Under the pieces are notes generated by a model. That model had not been told where the DNA came from, ran no database searches, and saw only the letters and a list, made by a program, of their open reading frames with translations. Shown here piece after piece: positions 9,109-18,294 of a stretch of 64,000 nt of DNA. Position numbers and translations under genes: made by a program. How positions within the stretch are numbered: position 1 is the first letter of the stretch; each line of letters begins with the position of its first letter. Source of the stretch: Novosphingobium resinovorum (lineage in GTDB: Bacteria > Pseudomonadota > Alphaproteobacteria > Sphingomonadales > Sphingomonadaceae); NCBI RefSeq assembly GCF_001742225.1, contig NZ_CP017075.1, forward strand, positions 2,666,001 through 2,730,000. The letters run 5' to 3'.

Positions 9109-11217
9109 TTAGCCCCGCTTGCCGAACAGCATCGACAGCAGATTGCGGGCATAGCGGCCGAAATCGTGCTTTACGGTGAAATCCTCCCAGCCGGGTCCGG
9201 GCCGGTCCTCATAGCTTTTCGCGGCGATCATCTCGGCCAGCTGTTCGGCATAGATCGTGGGAGAGGCCTTGTCGTTGACGCGCCGGACCAGCGGCGGCGC
9301 CTCGATCGACCGCGCGAGGTTCTCCGACGCGACGCCGTGCATGCCCGCCGACACCGCATCGAGCAGCGCACCTGACACCTGCCCGAACGGGATTTGCCGG
9401 ATTTGCAGGACGATATCGACCGCTTTCAGGTGCTGGATATAGTCGGCTTCGGACACCGGGCCCTTGATGACGACATGATCCTGCAACCCATACTGCTCGA
9501 TCCTTTCGCGCAGCTCGTTGCCGAGCGACTTGTCGACCGGGCCGACGAACAGGAACTGGAAGTCGATGCCCCAGTCCAGCAATTCCTTCATCACGAACAG
9601 GCACTGCTTCGCGCCCTTCATCATGTGCACTTCGCCGAAGGATGCGATGCACGGCCGCAATGCCGCGATGCCCAGTGCCAGCTTGGCCTGCAGGCGAGCT
9701 TCCGGGGTAAGTTCTGATCGCTCGAATGGATAGGGCATGGCTACCGGAAAATAATTCGCATCGATCCCGTAGAGGTCGTGAAGCACCGCTGCCGAGGTCG
9801 GGCTGTGGACGATCGTGGGGTTTGCATGCCGCACGATCTCGCGCAGGAAGGGGCGACCGTACTCGGCCAGCCTGCCGATGACCTTCCCGGGATCGGATGC
9901 ATCGATCGGCGCGCCATGTTCCTGCGAAAGAAGCATGCCGAGCCGCTTGCGTCCATAACGGTGGTTGAGAAAGTCGACCATGTGAGCGTCATGGAGGATC
10001 AGTGTTCCACCATGTTCGCACATCATGTCGAAGATCTTCAGGTACATCGGATGATTGCCGAGGACGTAGACGATCGCATCATACCGGTCCGCCTCGAAAG
10101 TGGCGTCCAGTCGGTATACCGCGTTCATGCGGGCACGATGCGAGGGCAGCATGTCGCCGTCGGTCCAGATGTCGAGCTGCGCAATTTCCGTTAGTGCCAA
10201 CGCAAGATCGAGCGAGGAGTGCGGTGGGCCGCCTTTCTGCGGGAAGATTGGCGTGACCAGTGCAATCCTGGGTCTCTCGGGCACGCTGACTGACGGATCC
10301 GATGACGCTGCTATCAGCATCTGATCCCAAAATGCGGCATAGTCCGACCCAGACGATAGCTCCGCCGCCGCGGTCGGCAAAGCTGCCAGCTCAGCCAGAT
10401 CGCGGACCTGAAGGGTATCCCCCACGGCCACGCAGCGGCCGCCGAGCCCCAGCACTTCGGGCATCGATAACGTCTGCGATCTGCCGACAGCGGGAACCAG
10501 CACCGCAAGTGACCGAGCTGCAATCCGCCCTAGCAAGGCTGGACCGGGACGCAGCACGGAAACTTCGGGCGCATCTACGGCAGCACTTTCGCTGCAGACC
10601 AGAATGCGTGCAGGGTTACGTCTCGTCAGCCCCAGCACCCCGCGCATGATGTCCTTGTTCATCGCCAACGCGCCATCGACCATCAGAACAGGCTGACCAC
10701 CGGCAAAAAGCACCTCTAGTATGGCCTCGTCCAACCCGTTGCAGGGTGCAAGCAGGCTTGCATCTATAGCAACAGGAACGGCCACCGTTGCCATGAGGCC
10801 ATCCCCTGCAGCAGAATCGCCCGCAGCCGGACGCATGCGCAGTTCTAGCAGTTGCTTGACACCCACCCCGTCGCCCTGCGGGGCAACGCCTTGATCGGTA
10901 ACGGCCAGCACTCGTACCATACTGTGGATCGTAGGCTGCACCAATTCGCGCAGGCTAACGTCGGTGACAGTTCCCGCCGGCTCGACGACAAGTACCGTTT
11001 CACGACGAAACGGCAAGGAGCGGACAATGTCGAGACCTAAATGCGCGACTGCCAAGGGGATCGGTCGCTCAGCATCCGCATACAGTTCCACGGTACGCTC
11101 AGCCAATACAGAAGCTGGAATATTGCTAATAATGGCTGTCAAAATTCGCTCAAGCGGGCCATATTTCGCAGTATGTTTTTGTAGCTGACGTATATCGAAA
11201 ATAATACGATCAGTCAT
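9109..11217 (-). CDS. Glycosyltransferase, GT4-like, with unknown N-terminal half
   Basis: A 702-residue protein. The first 300 residues are unlike any family recognised here. The C-terminal half is a GT-B glycosyltransferase: RIALVTPIFPQKGGPP begins the N-lobe, SPTSAAVLHDLYG follows in the linker, SFGEVHMMKG starts the donor-binding lobe, and GPVSEADYIQHLKAVDIVLQ continues it. The usual E-x7-E donor motif is weak. It is the first gene of the minus-strand polysaccharide unit that runs to 2522, and is preceded by AT-rich DNA that probably holds the promoter. No strong ribosome binding site precedes the ATG. Sugar specificity is unknown. Confidence 0.75.
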   Translation of the reverse strand: MTDRIIFDIRQLQKHTAKYGPLERILTAIISNIPASVLAERTVELYADAERPIPLAVAHLGLDIVRSLPFRRETVLVVEPAGTVTDVSLRELVQPTIHSMVRVLAVTDQGVAPQGDGVGVKQLLELRMRPAAGDSAAGDGLMATVAVPVAIDASLLAPCNGLDEAILEVLFAGGQPVLMVDGALAMNKDIMRGVLGLTRRNPARILVCSESAAVDAPEVSVLRPGPALLGRIAARSLAVLVPAVGRSQTLSMPEVLGLGGRCVAVGDTLQVRDLAELAALPTAAAELSSGSDYAAFWDQMLIAASSDPSVSVPERPRIALVTPIFPQKGGPPHSSLDLALALTEIAQLDIWTDGDMLPSHRARMNAVYRLDATFEADRYDAIVYVLGNHPMYLKIFDMMCEHGGTLILHDAHMVDFLNHRYGRKRLGMLLSQEHGAPIDASDPGKVIGRLAEYGRPFLREIVRHANPTIVHSPTSAAVLHDLYGIDANYFPVAMPYPFERSELTPEARLQAKLALGIAALRPCIASFGEVHMMKGAKQCLFVMKELLDWGIDFQFLFVGPVDKSLGNELRERIEQYGLQDHVVIKGPVSEADYIQHLKAVDIVLQIRQIPFGQVSGALLDAVSAGMHGVASENLARSIEAPPLVRRVNDKASPTIYAEQLAEMIAAKSYEDRPGPGWEDFTVKHDFGRYARNLLSMLFGKRG

Positions 11218-11928
11218 TTTGCAAAACCCACAGCAATTCCATCAGCTTCACTTTTACATTCACCTATTACATAATTGTAATATAGAAATTCTTTAAATAC
11301 GACACACTGCAAAACACAAATCGCTTCACCGCATTGAGAATGCCGATTTAGCAGCACTATGCTTGATCGCTTGCCACACAATTTCAACCTCAACAACTGA
11401 CTTTTCACCAAAGATTCCGGCTGGGCGAGCTTATGATACGACTGAAAGGTACACGTGGATGCGCCTGTTTACCGCTGGCGTTGATGGTGCGTCGATGATT
11501 CAATCGCTGCGGGCAATGCAGAGGTCGGCGTGAAACTGTCTAGGCCGTTTGCTATCGGAGATCACCTAAAGCGCCTGTCGGAGACGGGCAAAAGGCAGGC
11601 GACCTGCTATCCCCGATGACTCGGGAATTCAGTAAATAATTGATATATAACCATTTTCATGATGGCGTCAGATCGTAACCCGCTCCAGATTGAATAGATG
11701 ATCGGTCATGGCCAATTACCTGCCAACGGCGGCATCGAGAGGCGGCGTCCCTGCGACGGGCCGTTGAGCCGGTGCGTGCCGACAGCGTAAGTAGCCCCCC
11801 CCTTCCCAAACCCGACAGCGAAGATGGAAGCTTCTCCGCCAACACCCCGAATTAACGACACGCCTCGCGCAGGAGAACGGCATCGTCGCATCCTGACGGC
11901 TTACCGCCCCTTCCCCGTTGGGCACCCT
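11218..11928. other. Long intergenic gap, AT-rich in its first 450 bp
   Basis: No convincing gene is visible in these 711 bases. Positions 11218-11440 are strikingly AT-rich for this chromosome and lie just upstream of the minus-strand glycosyltransferase unit, so they probably contain its promoter. A 65-codon frame on the minus strand (11214-11411) ends in an ATGA overlap with that gene but has no recognisable sequence. Around 11530-11620 a short frame (VKLSRPFAIGDHLKRLSE) could be the remnant of a transposase or other gene; this is speculative. Confidence 0.5.
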
Positions 11929-12702
11929 TCAGGCATTACGGACAGCGGCTTCCCGGTCGATCGCCTTCCTGATGTCCTTTACAAAGCGCGAATGGCGCAC
12001 CGCGCCGAGAAACGCGTTCTGGATCAGATTGCCCCAGAAACGGCACGGGCGCTTGATCTGGATGAGCAGGATGTAGCGATCGTCCTCGCTCTCGTTCCAG
12101 ACTTCATGGTTGAACATGTCGTCGAACAGGAACGACCGGCCATCCTCCCAGTGCATGACGTGGAGGGTCTCCCCCTCCTCGATATGCATGCGGCACTTCT
12201 GCGCCTCACGCGGAGCCTTGAGCGCGAGGTGGTAGGTCAGCATGCCCTTGGTCATGCCCCAGTGGCGCGGGATATGCCCGCCCGCTTCCATCACCGAGAA
12301 ATTGGCGGTGACGAGGCCCGGCACTTTCTCGATCAGCGCCGCCGTCACCGGTGCGCGGGCGGCATTGGCCGGCATGCGGTAGCCGTAGCCCTTAAGGAAG
12401 AACGCCCGCCACCGCCGGTCGGCGGCGATGCGGCCGTGGTCGAAGGAAATGTCGCCGAGCGAGGGAATATCCTCGGCCCGGATGCGTGTCGCCTCGTCGC
12501 GGATCGCCTGCCAGTTGCGCTCCAGTTCGGCGATCCACGGGAAGAATGCCTTGTCCTGCACTGCAGCGTCGGGGATCAGCGAATTGCGCATGATCACCGC
12601 GTCGATCTTCGGGCGCAGTTCCTTGCCGATCTGGAAAAGCGACTTGCCCAGGAAGGGCACTTTCCAGCCCCGCGAATTGAGGGTCTGCTGCCACTTGGTC
12701 AC
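11929..12702 (-). CDS. Aspartyl/asparaginyl beta-hydroxylase family dioxygenase (LpxO-like)
   Basis: About 257 residues if translation begins at the GTG at 12702, which has AGGA upstream and lies 10 bp after the preceding stop; an ATG at 12750 would overlap that gene. The Fe(II)/2-oxoglutarate dioxygenase motifs are present: GGHIPRHWG supplies the first His, FDDMFNHEVWNES the distal His, and the IKRP region the arginine that binds 2-oxoglutarate. The family includes LpxO, which 2-hydroxylates lipid A acyl chains. In a sphingomonad the equivalent target could be the 2-hydroxy-fatty acid of the glycosphingolipid. The enzyme class is secure. The substrate is inferred. Confidence 0.8.
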   Translation of the reverse strand: MTKWQQTLNSRGWKVPFLGKSLFQIGKELRPKIDAVIMRNSLIPDAAVQDKAFFPWIAELERNWQAIRDEATRIRAEDIPSLGDISFDHGRIAADRRWRAFFLKGYGYRMPANAARAPVTAALIEKVPGLVTANFSVMEAGGHIPRHWGMTKGMLTYHLALKAPREAQKCRMHIEEGETLHVMHWEDGRSFLFDDMFNHEVWNESEDDRYILLIQIKRPCRFWGNLIQNAFLGAVRHSRFVKDIRKAIDREAAVRNA

Positions 12703-12712
12703 GCGCAGCGTC

Positions 12713-13345
12713 CTAGGCTTCCCGCTTGAGCGAGCGAATCCGCGATCCAAAGATCCGGTCCCAGAACAGCGCGGAGATGGCGAAGTTGCCGTCCTCGCCC
12801 ACGTAGTGGTGGCGCATGTGGTGGCGCTTGAACATACGGCCGATGCGGCCGCGCATCTGCCACTGGTGGCAGGCGAAATGCACCGCGTCGTACAGCACGT
12901 AGCCGGTCATGAACCCCAGCAGCAGCCAGGTTCCCTTCGCCCCCATCAGCGCGAGGCAGGCCAGCCAGATGAGCGAGCCCACCGACACGCTCACCGGCAG
13001 GGGCATCAGGCCGCGCAGGGGATCGTTGGGGCTGGCGTGGTGGTTGCCGTGGATCAGGTAGACGAACCAGCGCACCATCGGCACGTCGGATTCCCAGTGG
13101 AACAGCCAGCGATGCATCGCGTATTCGAACAGCGTCCACACGAACAGGCCCGCCGCGATCAATCCTGCGGTAGCTAACGGCTCAGGGCCATGGCGCCCGG
13201 CACCCTGCCACCCGACCAGCGCGATCAGCGGCAGCATCACCGACCAGCTCAACACGAAGGTTCGCGGCGAGATGAGCGTAAGACTTTCCAGGCGTTCACT
13301 TTTGAACAGCCGGATGCGTGACGGACTGGAAACCGGAGTTAGCAT
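12713..13345 (-). CDS. Fatty acid hydroxylase / sterol desaturase family membrane protein
   Basis: A 210-residue membrane protein with the histidine clusters of the di-iron fatty acid hydroxylase superfamily: EYAMHRWLFHWE, HGNHHASP, HFACHQWQ and KRHHMRHHYV. Several hydrophobic segments separate them. The start at 13345 follows GGAG; a longer frame to 13510 would run into the divergent SDR gene. It lies 10 bp from the dioxygenase downstream and is probably cotranscribed with it. Likely role: hydroxylation of a membrane lipid chain. The exact lipid and position are unknown. Confidence 0.82.
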   Translation of the reverse strand: MLTPVSSPSRIRLFKSERLESLTLISPRTFVLSWSVMLPLIALVGWQGAGRHGPEPLATAGLIAAGLFVWTLFEYAMHRWLFHWESDVPMVRWFVYLIHGNHHASPNDPLRGLMPLPVSVSVGSLIWLACLALMGAKGTWLLLGFMTGYVLYDAVHFACHQWQMRGRIGRMFKRHHMRHHYVGEDGNFAISALFWDRIFGSRIRSLKREA

Positions 13346-13454
13346 TGGCTCCGATGCTGGACAGTAGGAGGGTTTAGCTGTCAAGTCGAAACGCCTCCAG
13401 ACGCGGTGAACATATGGCAAGAATTGGACGAGTATCGCGCATGGCGCTCCAGCA

Positions 13455-14255
13455 ATGACGGAGGCGTTGGCCAATAGCCTTGGCGGCGAATCGATTCGCA
13501 TCCTCGTCACCGGGGCATCGGGCGGTCTGGGCGGCGCGGTGGCGCGGTTTTACGCTGCGCCCGGCGCGCGATTGAGCCTCTGGGGGCGGGACCCGGCGCG
13601 CCTCGAAACGATCGCAAAGACCTGTCGGGCGGCAGGAGCGCAAGTCCTGATCCGCAGTCTCGACATTGCCGACGTCCCGGCCGCTCTCGCCGCATTGCGA
13701 GAGGAGGACGCCGCAGATGCCTTCGATATGGTGCTTTTCTGTTCGGGCCGGGGTGACGTCCGCGCAGCGGATGCCCGCATCGAGGATGCCGCGATGGTTG
13801 CGCATCTGGGCATCGTCAACTTCACCGCCCCCGCCGCCATGGCGGCCGCGATCGCCGAACGAATGACGGCGCGAGGACATGGCCGCATCGTCCTCGTCGG
13901 CAGCGCGGCGGCATTTCACGCCCTGCCGTTCGCGGCGGCCTATTCGGGCACCAAGGCGGGCCTCGCGCGGTTCGCCGACGCGCTGCGGCTTGCCGCAAGG
14001 CCGTATGGGGTCAGCGTCACGCTCGTCTCGCCGGGGTTCATCGACACGGCGGCAGGCCGCAAGGTGCCTGGCCCCAAGCCGATGCTGATGGCACCCGACG
14101 CGGTCGCGGCCAGGATCGCGCGCGCAGCCGCTGCGGGCAAGGCGCACCTCGTGCTGCCCTGGCCCTTCACCGTGCTGCACTGGTTCGACCGCCTGCTCCC
14201 GCGTCCCCTGCGAGACCCGGTGCTGGCCGGGCTCACGCCTCCCGGGAGGGGCTGA
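13455..14255 (+). CDS. Short-chain dehydrogenase/reductase
   Basis: A 266-residue classical SDR. The nucleotide-binding TGASGGLG is at residues 19-26, the catalytic Ser lies in VLVGSAAAF, and the YxxxK pair is Y163-K167 in AYSGTKAG. The C-terminal part after VSPGFIDT is compatible with lipid- or polyol-directed SDRs such as 3-ketosphinganine reductases, but this is only suggestive. It is transcribed divergently from the fatty acid hydroxylase gene. Its 3' end overlaps that of the convergent phosphoglycerol transferase gene by 23 bp. The substrate is unknown. Confidence 0.8.
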   Translation: MTEALANSLGGESIRILVTGASGGLGGAVARFYAAPGARLSLWGRDPARLETIAKTCRAAGAQVLIRSLDIADVPAALAALREEDAADAFDMVLFCSGRGDVRAADARIEDAAMVAHLGIVNFTAPAAMAAAIAERMTARGHGRIVLVGSAAAFHALPFAAAYSGTKAGLARFADALRLAARPYGVSVTLVSPGFIDTAAGRKVPGPKPMLMAPDAVAARIARAAAAGKAHLVLPWPFTVLHWFDRLLPRPLRDPVLAGLTPPGRG

Positions 14256-15726
14256 CTTCCGGCGAGGCTACAGGTCCCAGCACGGTATCGAGCACTGCAT
14301 GGTGCAGCTGTGCCGGAGAGAGGTCGATGCGGCGGTTGTCGCCGGGCATGACCTGGCCCTGAGCGTCCATGCGGACCATGACGTAGGGGGTATGCCGCGG
14401 TCCGCCCGGCACCGACGCGCCCGGAATGCTCGGCCGGTGATCGCCGAAGAACACCAGCAGCGCAGGACGGCCAAGCGCGGCGAGGCCGGCGGTCAGCGCT
14501 TCCAGCATGGCATCGCCGCAGCGCACCAGCCGCATGTAGCCCGCGACCAGATCGGGGCTGCCGCCGCCACGGGCGTCGGGCGCCCAGGGGCCGTGATTCT
14601 CGATCGTGACCGCATAGATGAGGCTCGGCTGCGTGGCGGCCTTCGCCCGGGCCAGGATAACCTCGGTCATCGCCGCGTCGGTGACGTAGCGCCCCTCACC
14701 CGGCCCCGGAGGCGCGAAATGATCCTCGCCCACCAGTTCGGCAAAACCCCCCGCCGGCATGATCGCGTCGCGCCCGTAGAAGCGCATGTCGTGCGGGTGG
14801 ACGAACAGCGCCCGCCACCCCGGCAGGCGCGAGGGCAACGCGTATGTCCCCTCCGCGCTCGCGGTCAGGAACGGGTCGTAGAGCCGGAAGCCCAGCGCCG
14901 CCTCGTCCCGCCCGAACAGCACGCCGTATTCGGTCCGCATGGTGTAGGCGCCGAAACCGCTGACGTTGAGGTTCCCCCACTGCATAGCGTGAGCCCGCGC
15001 TGCCCGCAGCCCGGGCAGCACCAGCGCCGGATCGCCGAACAGCTCGGTGGGATCGGCGAAGCTCTCGCACTGGATGACGACGACAAGTTCGGCCGCATCG
15101 GTCGGAGACCGACGATGCGGCTGCGGACACGGCGCCGGGTCGGGTTGCGCCCGCCAGCGCCGCCAGTAAAGTAGCACGGCGGGTAGCAAACCGAGGCGCC
15201 CAGTGTCCGCTTCGACCTCGGGCACTCTCGCCACGGTGCTGCGCGGCGAACGCGGCAGCGAAAGCGCGAGGGCGGCCAGCGCCGCCGCCAGCAGCAGCAG
15301 CCCCGTGAGATGCGCCTCCGGATCGGCGCGAGAGAGCCAGCCGACCACACCCAGCAGCACCGCCGCCACCAGCGCCGCCGCCACCCGCTGCCACAGGCGC
15401 ACAGCCGAAAGATAAAACTGTGGATGGCGGAACACCGCACCCACCAGCGCAAGATCGGAAAACAGCAGCGGCTCGCCCAGCATCGCGTGCTTGGCATTGG
15501 AGGCGAGAACCAGCAGCGCCTGGACCGCGAGCGCCAGCGCCATGGCCACCACGGCGTTCCCGCAGAGCATCAGGAACAGCCCGTGGAGCGCGCCCGCCAT
15601 GCAGGCGAGCAGCCACAGCCCCCGCACGCGCCTGATCCCGCGCGGCCGCACGAGCCCGTCGAGCACGGCCGATCCGGCCCAGGTGCCGAGCAGCGTGAGG
15701 GCGAATGTCGCGATACCTGTCGTCAC
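14233..15726 (-). CDS. LTA synthase-like sulfatase-fold phosphoglycerol transferase
   Basis: About 497 residues from a GTG at 15726 preceded by AGGAC; the frame upstream lacks coding character. Hydrophobic segments fill the first 180 residues. The periplasmic domain carries sulfatase/LTA-synthase signatures: VVVIQCESF (metal-site Glu), MRTEYGVLFG with the likely nucleophile Thr, TIENHGPW, and FFGDHRPS (metal-site Asp-His). Such enzymes transfer phosphoglycerol or phosphoethanolamine to polymers or lipids. Next to kpsS it may modify the capsule or a glycolipid. It ends in overlap with the convergent SDR gene. Confidence 0.8.
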   Translation of the reverse strand: MTTGIATFALTLLGTWAGSAVLDGLVRPRGIRRVRGLWLLACMAGALHGLFLMLCGNAVVAMALALAVQALLVLASNAKHAMLGEPLLFSDLALVGAVFRHPQFYLSAVRLWQRVAAALVAAVLLGVVGWLSRADPEAHLTGLLLLAAALAALALSLPRSPRSTVARVPEVEADTGRLGLLPAVLLYWRRWRAQPDPAPCPQPHRRSPTDAAELVVVIQCESFADPTELFGDPALVLPGLRAARAHAMQWGNLNVSGFGAYTMRTEYGVLFGRDEAALGFRLYDPFLTASAEGTYALPSRLPGWRALFVHPHDMRFYGRDAIMPAGGFAELVGEDHFAPPGPGEGRYVTDAAMTEVILARAKAATQPSLIYAVTIENHGPWAPDARGGGSPDLVAGYMRLVRCGDAMLEALTAGLAALGRPALLVFFGDHRPSIPGASVPGGPRHTPYVMVRMDAQGQVMPGDNRRIDLSPAQLHHAVLDTVLGPVASPEVSPSREA

Positions 15727-16006
15727 CGTCCTGCCGTGTCGTGAGGCCTGCGGGCGAAGCGGCCTGCGGGCGGAGAAAGGCGTGATAGCGGCCCGGCCCT
15801 GACGAGGAAAGGCCCTCACCTTCACGATGTTCCCCGTGATGTTCCAAGGGCGCGCGCATACGTCTCCGTCTACATCAGCGACGGCCCGGGCAGGCTTGCC
15901 GCCGAACGCCGGGCGCATTAACGCCTTGGCCAAACGCGGCAAAGGAGGCTGAGCCGGACAAGCCAAGCCGCGCACATGACCCATTCCTCGGAGCTTTTTT
16001 TCCCGG

Positions 16007-17257
16007 ATGCCGCACCTTTCCCCTCCTCCGGTTACCGCGTCCGGTTCCCGCACGGTACTCCTGCTGCAAGGCCTGATGGGGCCCTTGTTCCGCCGCCTGG
16101 GACAGGAACTGATGCGCGCCGGCCATACCGTCCACAAGGTCAACTTCAACGGTGGCGACCGGGCGTTCTGGCGGCTGCCGGGCGGTATCGAGTATCGCGG
16201 CACGCTGGAGGAATGGCCCGCCTTCTTCGCGCGGCTGCTGCAAGACAAGGGGGTCACCGACGTCGTCCTGTTCGGCGACTGCCGCGACCATCACATGCCT
16301 GCGATCCGGATTGCCCGGGACCTGAGCGTCCCGGTCCACGTCTTCGAGGAAGGCTATATCCGGCCTGACTGGGTCACGCTGGAACTGGGCGGGGTCAACG
16401 GCCATTCGCAGCTGCCCCGCGACCCGGCCTGGTATCGCGAAACCGCGGCATCCCTGCCTCCGGTCCCGCCCCATGCGCAAGTCCCGTCCTCGTTCCGGCG
16501 CCGCGCGCTGGAAGGGCTCGCCTACAATGCCGCCGACGTGCTCACCCGCTGGCATTACCCGGGCTGGAGCAACCATCGCCCATGGCACCCCGTGGTCGAG
16601 GGCATGGGCTGGTGGCGCAAGCTGCGTCGCCGCAAGGAGCGCGAGGCTTCGTCCGCCGACCTGATGGAGAGGCTCGCGCATTCGGGCGCTCCTTACTACC
16701 TGTTCCCGCTGCAGCTTGATTCCGATGCGCAGATCCGCCTGCACTCGCCCTTCGCCGGGATCCTGCCCGCCATCCATCAGGTGATCGCCTCGTTCGCCGC
16801 CCATGCACCGAGCGACACGCGCCTGGTGGTCAAGGAGCACCCGCTCGACAACGGCGTGCGCGACTGGCGACAGGAGACGAGCGACCTCGCCAAGCGCTTC
16901 GGGGTGGAGGACCGCGTCGATTATCTCGCCACGGGCGATATCGTGCCGGTAACGCGCGGCGCGTGCGGGGTGGTTACGATCAACAGCACCAGCGGCACGT
17001 TCGCGCTGGCCGCCGGAGTGCCGGTGGTGGTACTGGGCCATGCGGTCTACGACATTGCCCAGATCACCTGCCAGAGCGGCCTCGACGCCTTCTGGACCGA
17101 TCCGGTTCCCCCTGACCCCGAGACTTTCGGCGCGTTCCGCCGCGTGCTGATCGAACGATGCCTGATCCCCGGCGGTTTCTTCTCCGAAGAAGCCTTGGAC
17201 AAGGTCGTACGGCATGCCGTGGCAAGGCTCGAAGGGCATCCGATCGCGCCGGAATAG
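16007..17257 (+). CDS. kpsS: Capsular polysaccharide biosynthesis protein KpsS
   Basis: A 416-residue protein with hallmarks of the KpsS/LipB family: EEGYIRPDW (about residues 115-123), VVKEHPLDNG (about 274-283) and the downstream NSTSGTFAL block. KpsS is a cytoplasmic retaining beta-Kdo transferase that builds the phospholipid-linked Kdo primer of ABC-exported capsules. The partner KpsC and the export genes kpsDEMT are not in this window. The gene is divergent from the phosphoglycerol transferase, with a 280-bp gap that should contain both promoters. It supports the reading that this region serves a group 2/3-type capsule. Confidence 0.85.
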   Translation: MPHLSPPPVTASGSRTVLLLQGLMGPLFRRLGQELMRAGHTVHKVNFNGGDRAFWRLPGGIEYRGTLEEWPAFFARLLQDKGVTDVVLFGDCRDHHMPAIRIARDLSVPVHVFEEGYIRPDWVTLELGGVNGHSQLPRDPAWYRETAASLPPVPPHAQVPSSFRRRALEGLAYNAADVLTRWHYPGWSNHRPWHPVVEGMGWWRKLRRRKEREASSADLMERLAHSGAPYYLFPLQLDSDAQIRLHSPFAGILPAIHQVIASFAAHAPSDTRLVVKEHPLDNGVRDWRQETSDLAKRFGVEDRVDYLATGDIVPVTRGACGVVTINSTSGTFALAAGVPVVVLGHAVYDIAQITCQSGLDAFWTDPVPPDPETFGAFRRVLIERCLIPGGFFSEEALDKVVRHAVARLEGHPIAPE

Positions 17258-17393
17258 TTCAGGAGCGGCTGCCATCGGTATCACTATCCGGAACCTTTCC
17301 GGACGATCTCGATGGCTTGCCGGACTCCTGGTGATTGCCCGCGTTTCCCTTCACGCCATTGTCCCACCGGATGGACAGCAGAGAAAGGGAACG

Positions 17394-18284
17394 ATGAAAA
17401 TCTGCCGCTATCGGCTACGGTGCGACGATCCCAACGGCGCCGAACCGATCCGCCTCGGCGTCGTGCGCGGGACGCGGGTTCATGACGTCAGTGCGATCAC
17501 CGACGCACTGCCACCGCTTCGCTGGCCCTTCCCGCCCGGCGACCAGTTCATCGCGCATCTGGACACGCTGCGCCCGCAGATGGAGGCGCTTGCCGACAGC
17601 GTCGAGGGCCAGCCGCTTGACACAGTCCTGCTCAGGAACCCGGTCGCCAACCCCGGCAAGTTCGTCTGCGGGGCGGGCAACTTCGAAGAGGTCCTGGCCG
17701 CCGGCGGGCACCCGCGCCGCCTCGGCCTGCTGTTCAAGATGACCAGCGCGGCTGCCGGGCCTGCCGACGGGGTGACCCTGCGCTGGCCCGAGCGCACGAC
17801 CTTCTACGAGATGGAAATCGCCATCGTCATCGGCAAGCAGGGCACCGAAATCCCCGCCGCCAAGGCGCTGGAGCATGTCGCGGGCTATTGCATCGGCCTC
17901 GACATGACGATGCAGGGCAGCGAGTTTCCCAGCTTCGGCAAGAGCTTCGACACATATGGCGTCATGGGGCCATGGCTCACCACCCGCGACGAGATCGCCG
18001 ATCCCGATGCCCTCGACTTTCGCCTCACCGTCAATGGCGAGGACCGGCAGGTGGACAATACCCGCCGCCTCGTCCTTGGCATCGCCGACCTCGTCGAACA
18101 TGCCGCCTCGGTGATGACCCTGCATCCGGGCGACGTGATCTTCTCCGGCACGCCGCCGCGCTCGGTCGGGCCGGTGGTGCCGGAAGACACCATGCACGCC
18201 TGGGCGGAAGGGCTCGGTGCGATGACCGTTGCGGTCACTGGCGGGCCGGGGCGCAGGACACCACTCGACGGAATGGTGCCCTGA
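17394..18284 (+). CDS. Fumarylacetoacetate hydrolase (FAH) family protein
   Basis: A 296-residue member of the FAH superfamily. FVCGAGNFEE and the metal-binding acidic residues in FYEMEIAIVIGK (about residues 141-152) are present, with GLDMTMQGSEF next (about 167-177). The late GDVIFSGTPP loop is typical. The start at 17394 follows GAAAGGGA; a longer in-frame extension to 17214 overlaps kpsS and is unlikely. Family members hydrolyse or decarboxylate beta-diketo acids such as those from aromatic degradation. It is the only gene on this strand before a convergent peptidase gene 10 bp away. The substrate is unknown. Confidence 0.85.
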   Translation: MKICRYRLRCDDPNGAEPIRLGVVRGTRVHDVSAITDALPPLRWPFPPGDQFIAHLDTLRPQMEALADSVEGQPLDTVLLRNPVANPGKFVCGAGNFEEVLAAGGHPRRLGLLFKMTSAAAGPADGVTLRWPERTTFYEMEIAIVIGKQGTEIPAAKALEHVAGYCIGLDMTMQGSEFPSFGKSFDTYGVMGPWLTTRDEIADPDALDFRLTVNGEDRQVDNTRRLVLGIADLVEHAASVMTLHPGDVIFSGTPPRSVGPVVPEDTMHAWAEGLGAMTVAVTGGPGRRTPLDGMVP

Positions 18285-18294
18285 CGCCTCCCCG

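Noticed and set aside
11214..11411. A 65-codon minus-strand frame ending in ATGA overlap with the 702-residue glycosyltransferase
   Set aside because: The overlap is suggestive, but the translation has no coding pattern and lies in AT-rich DNA where such frames arise by chance.
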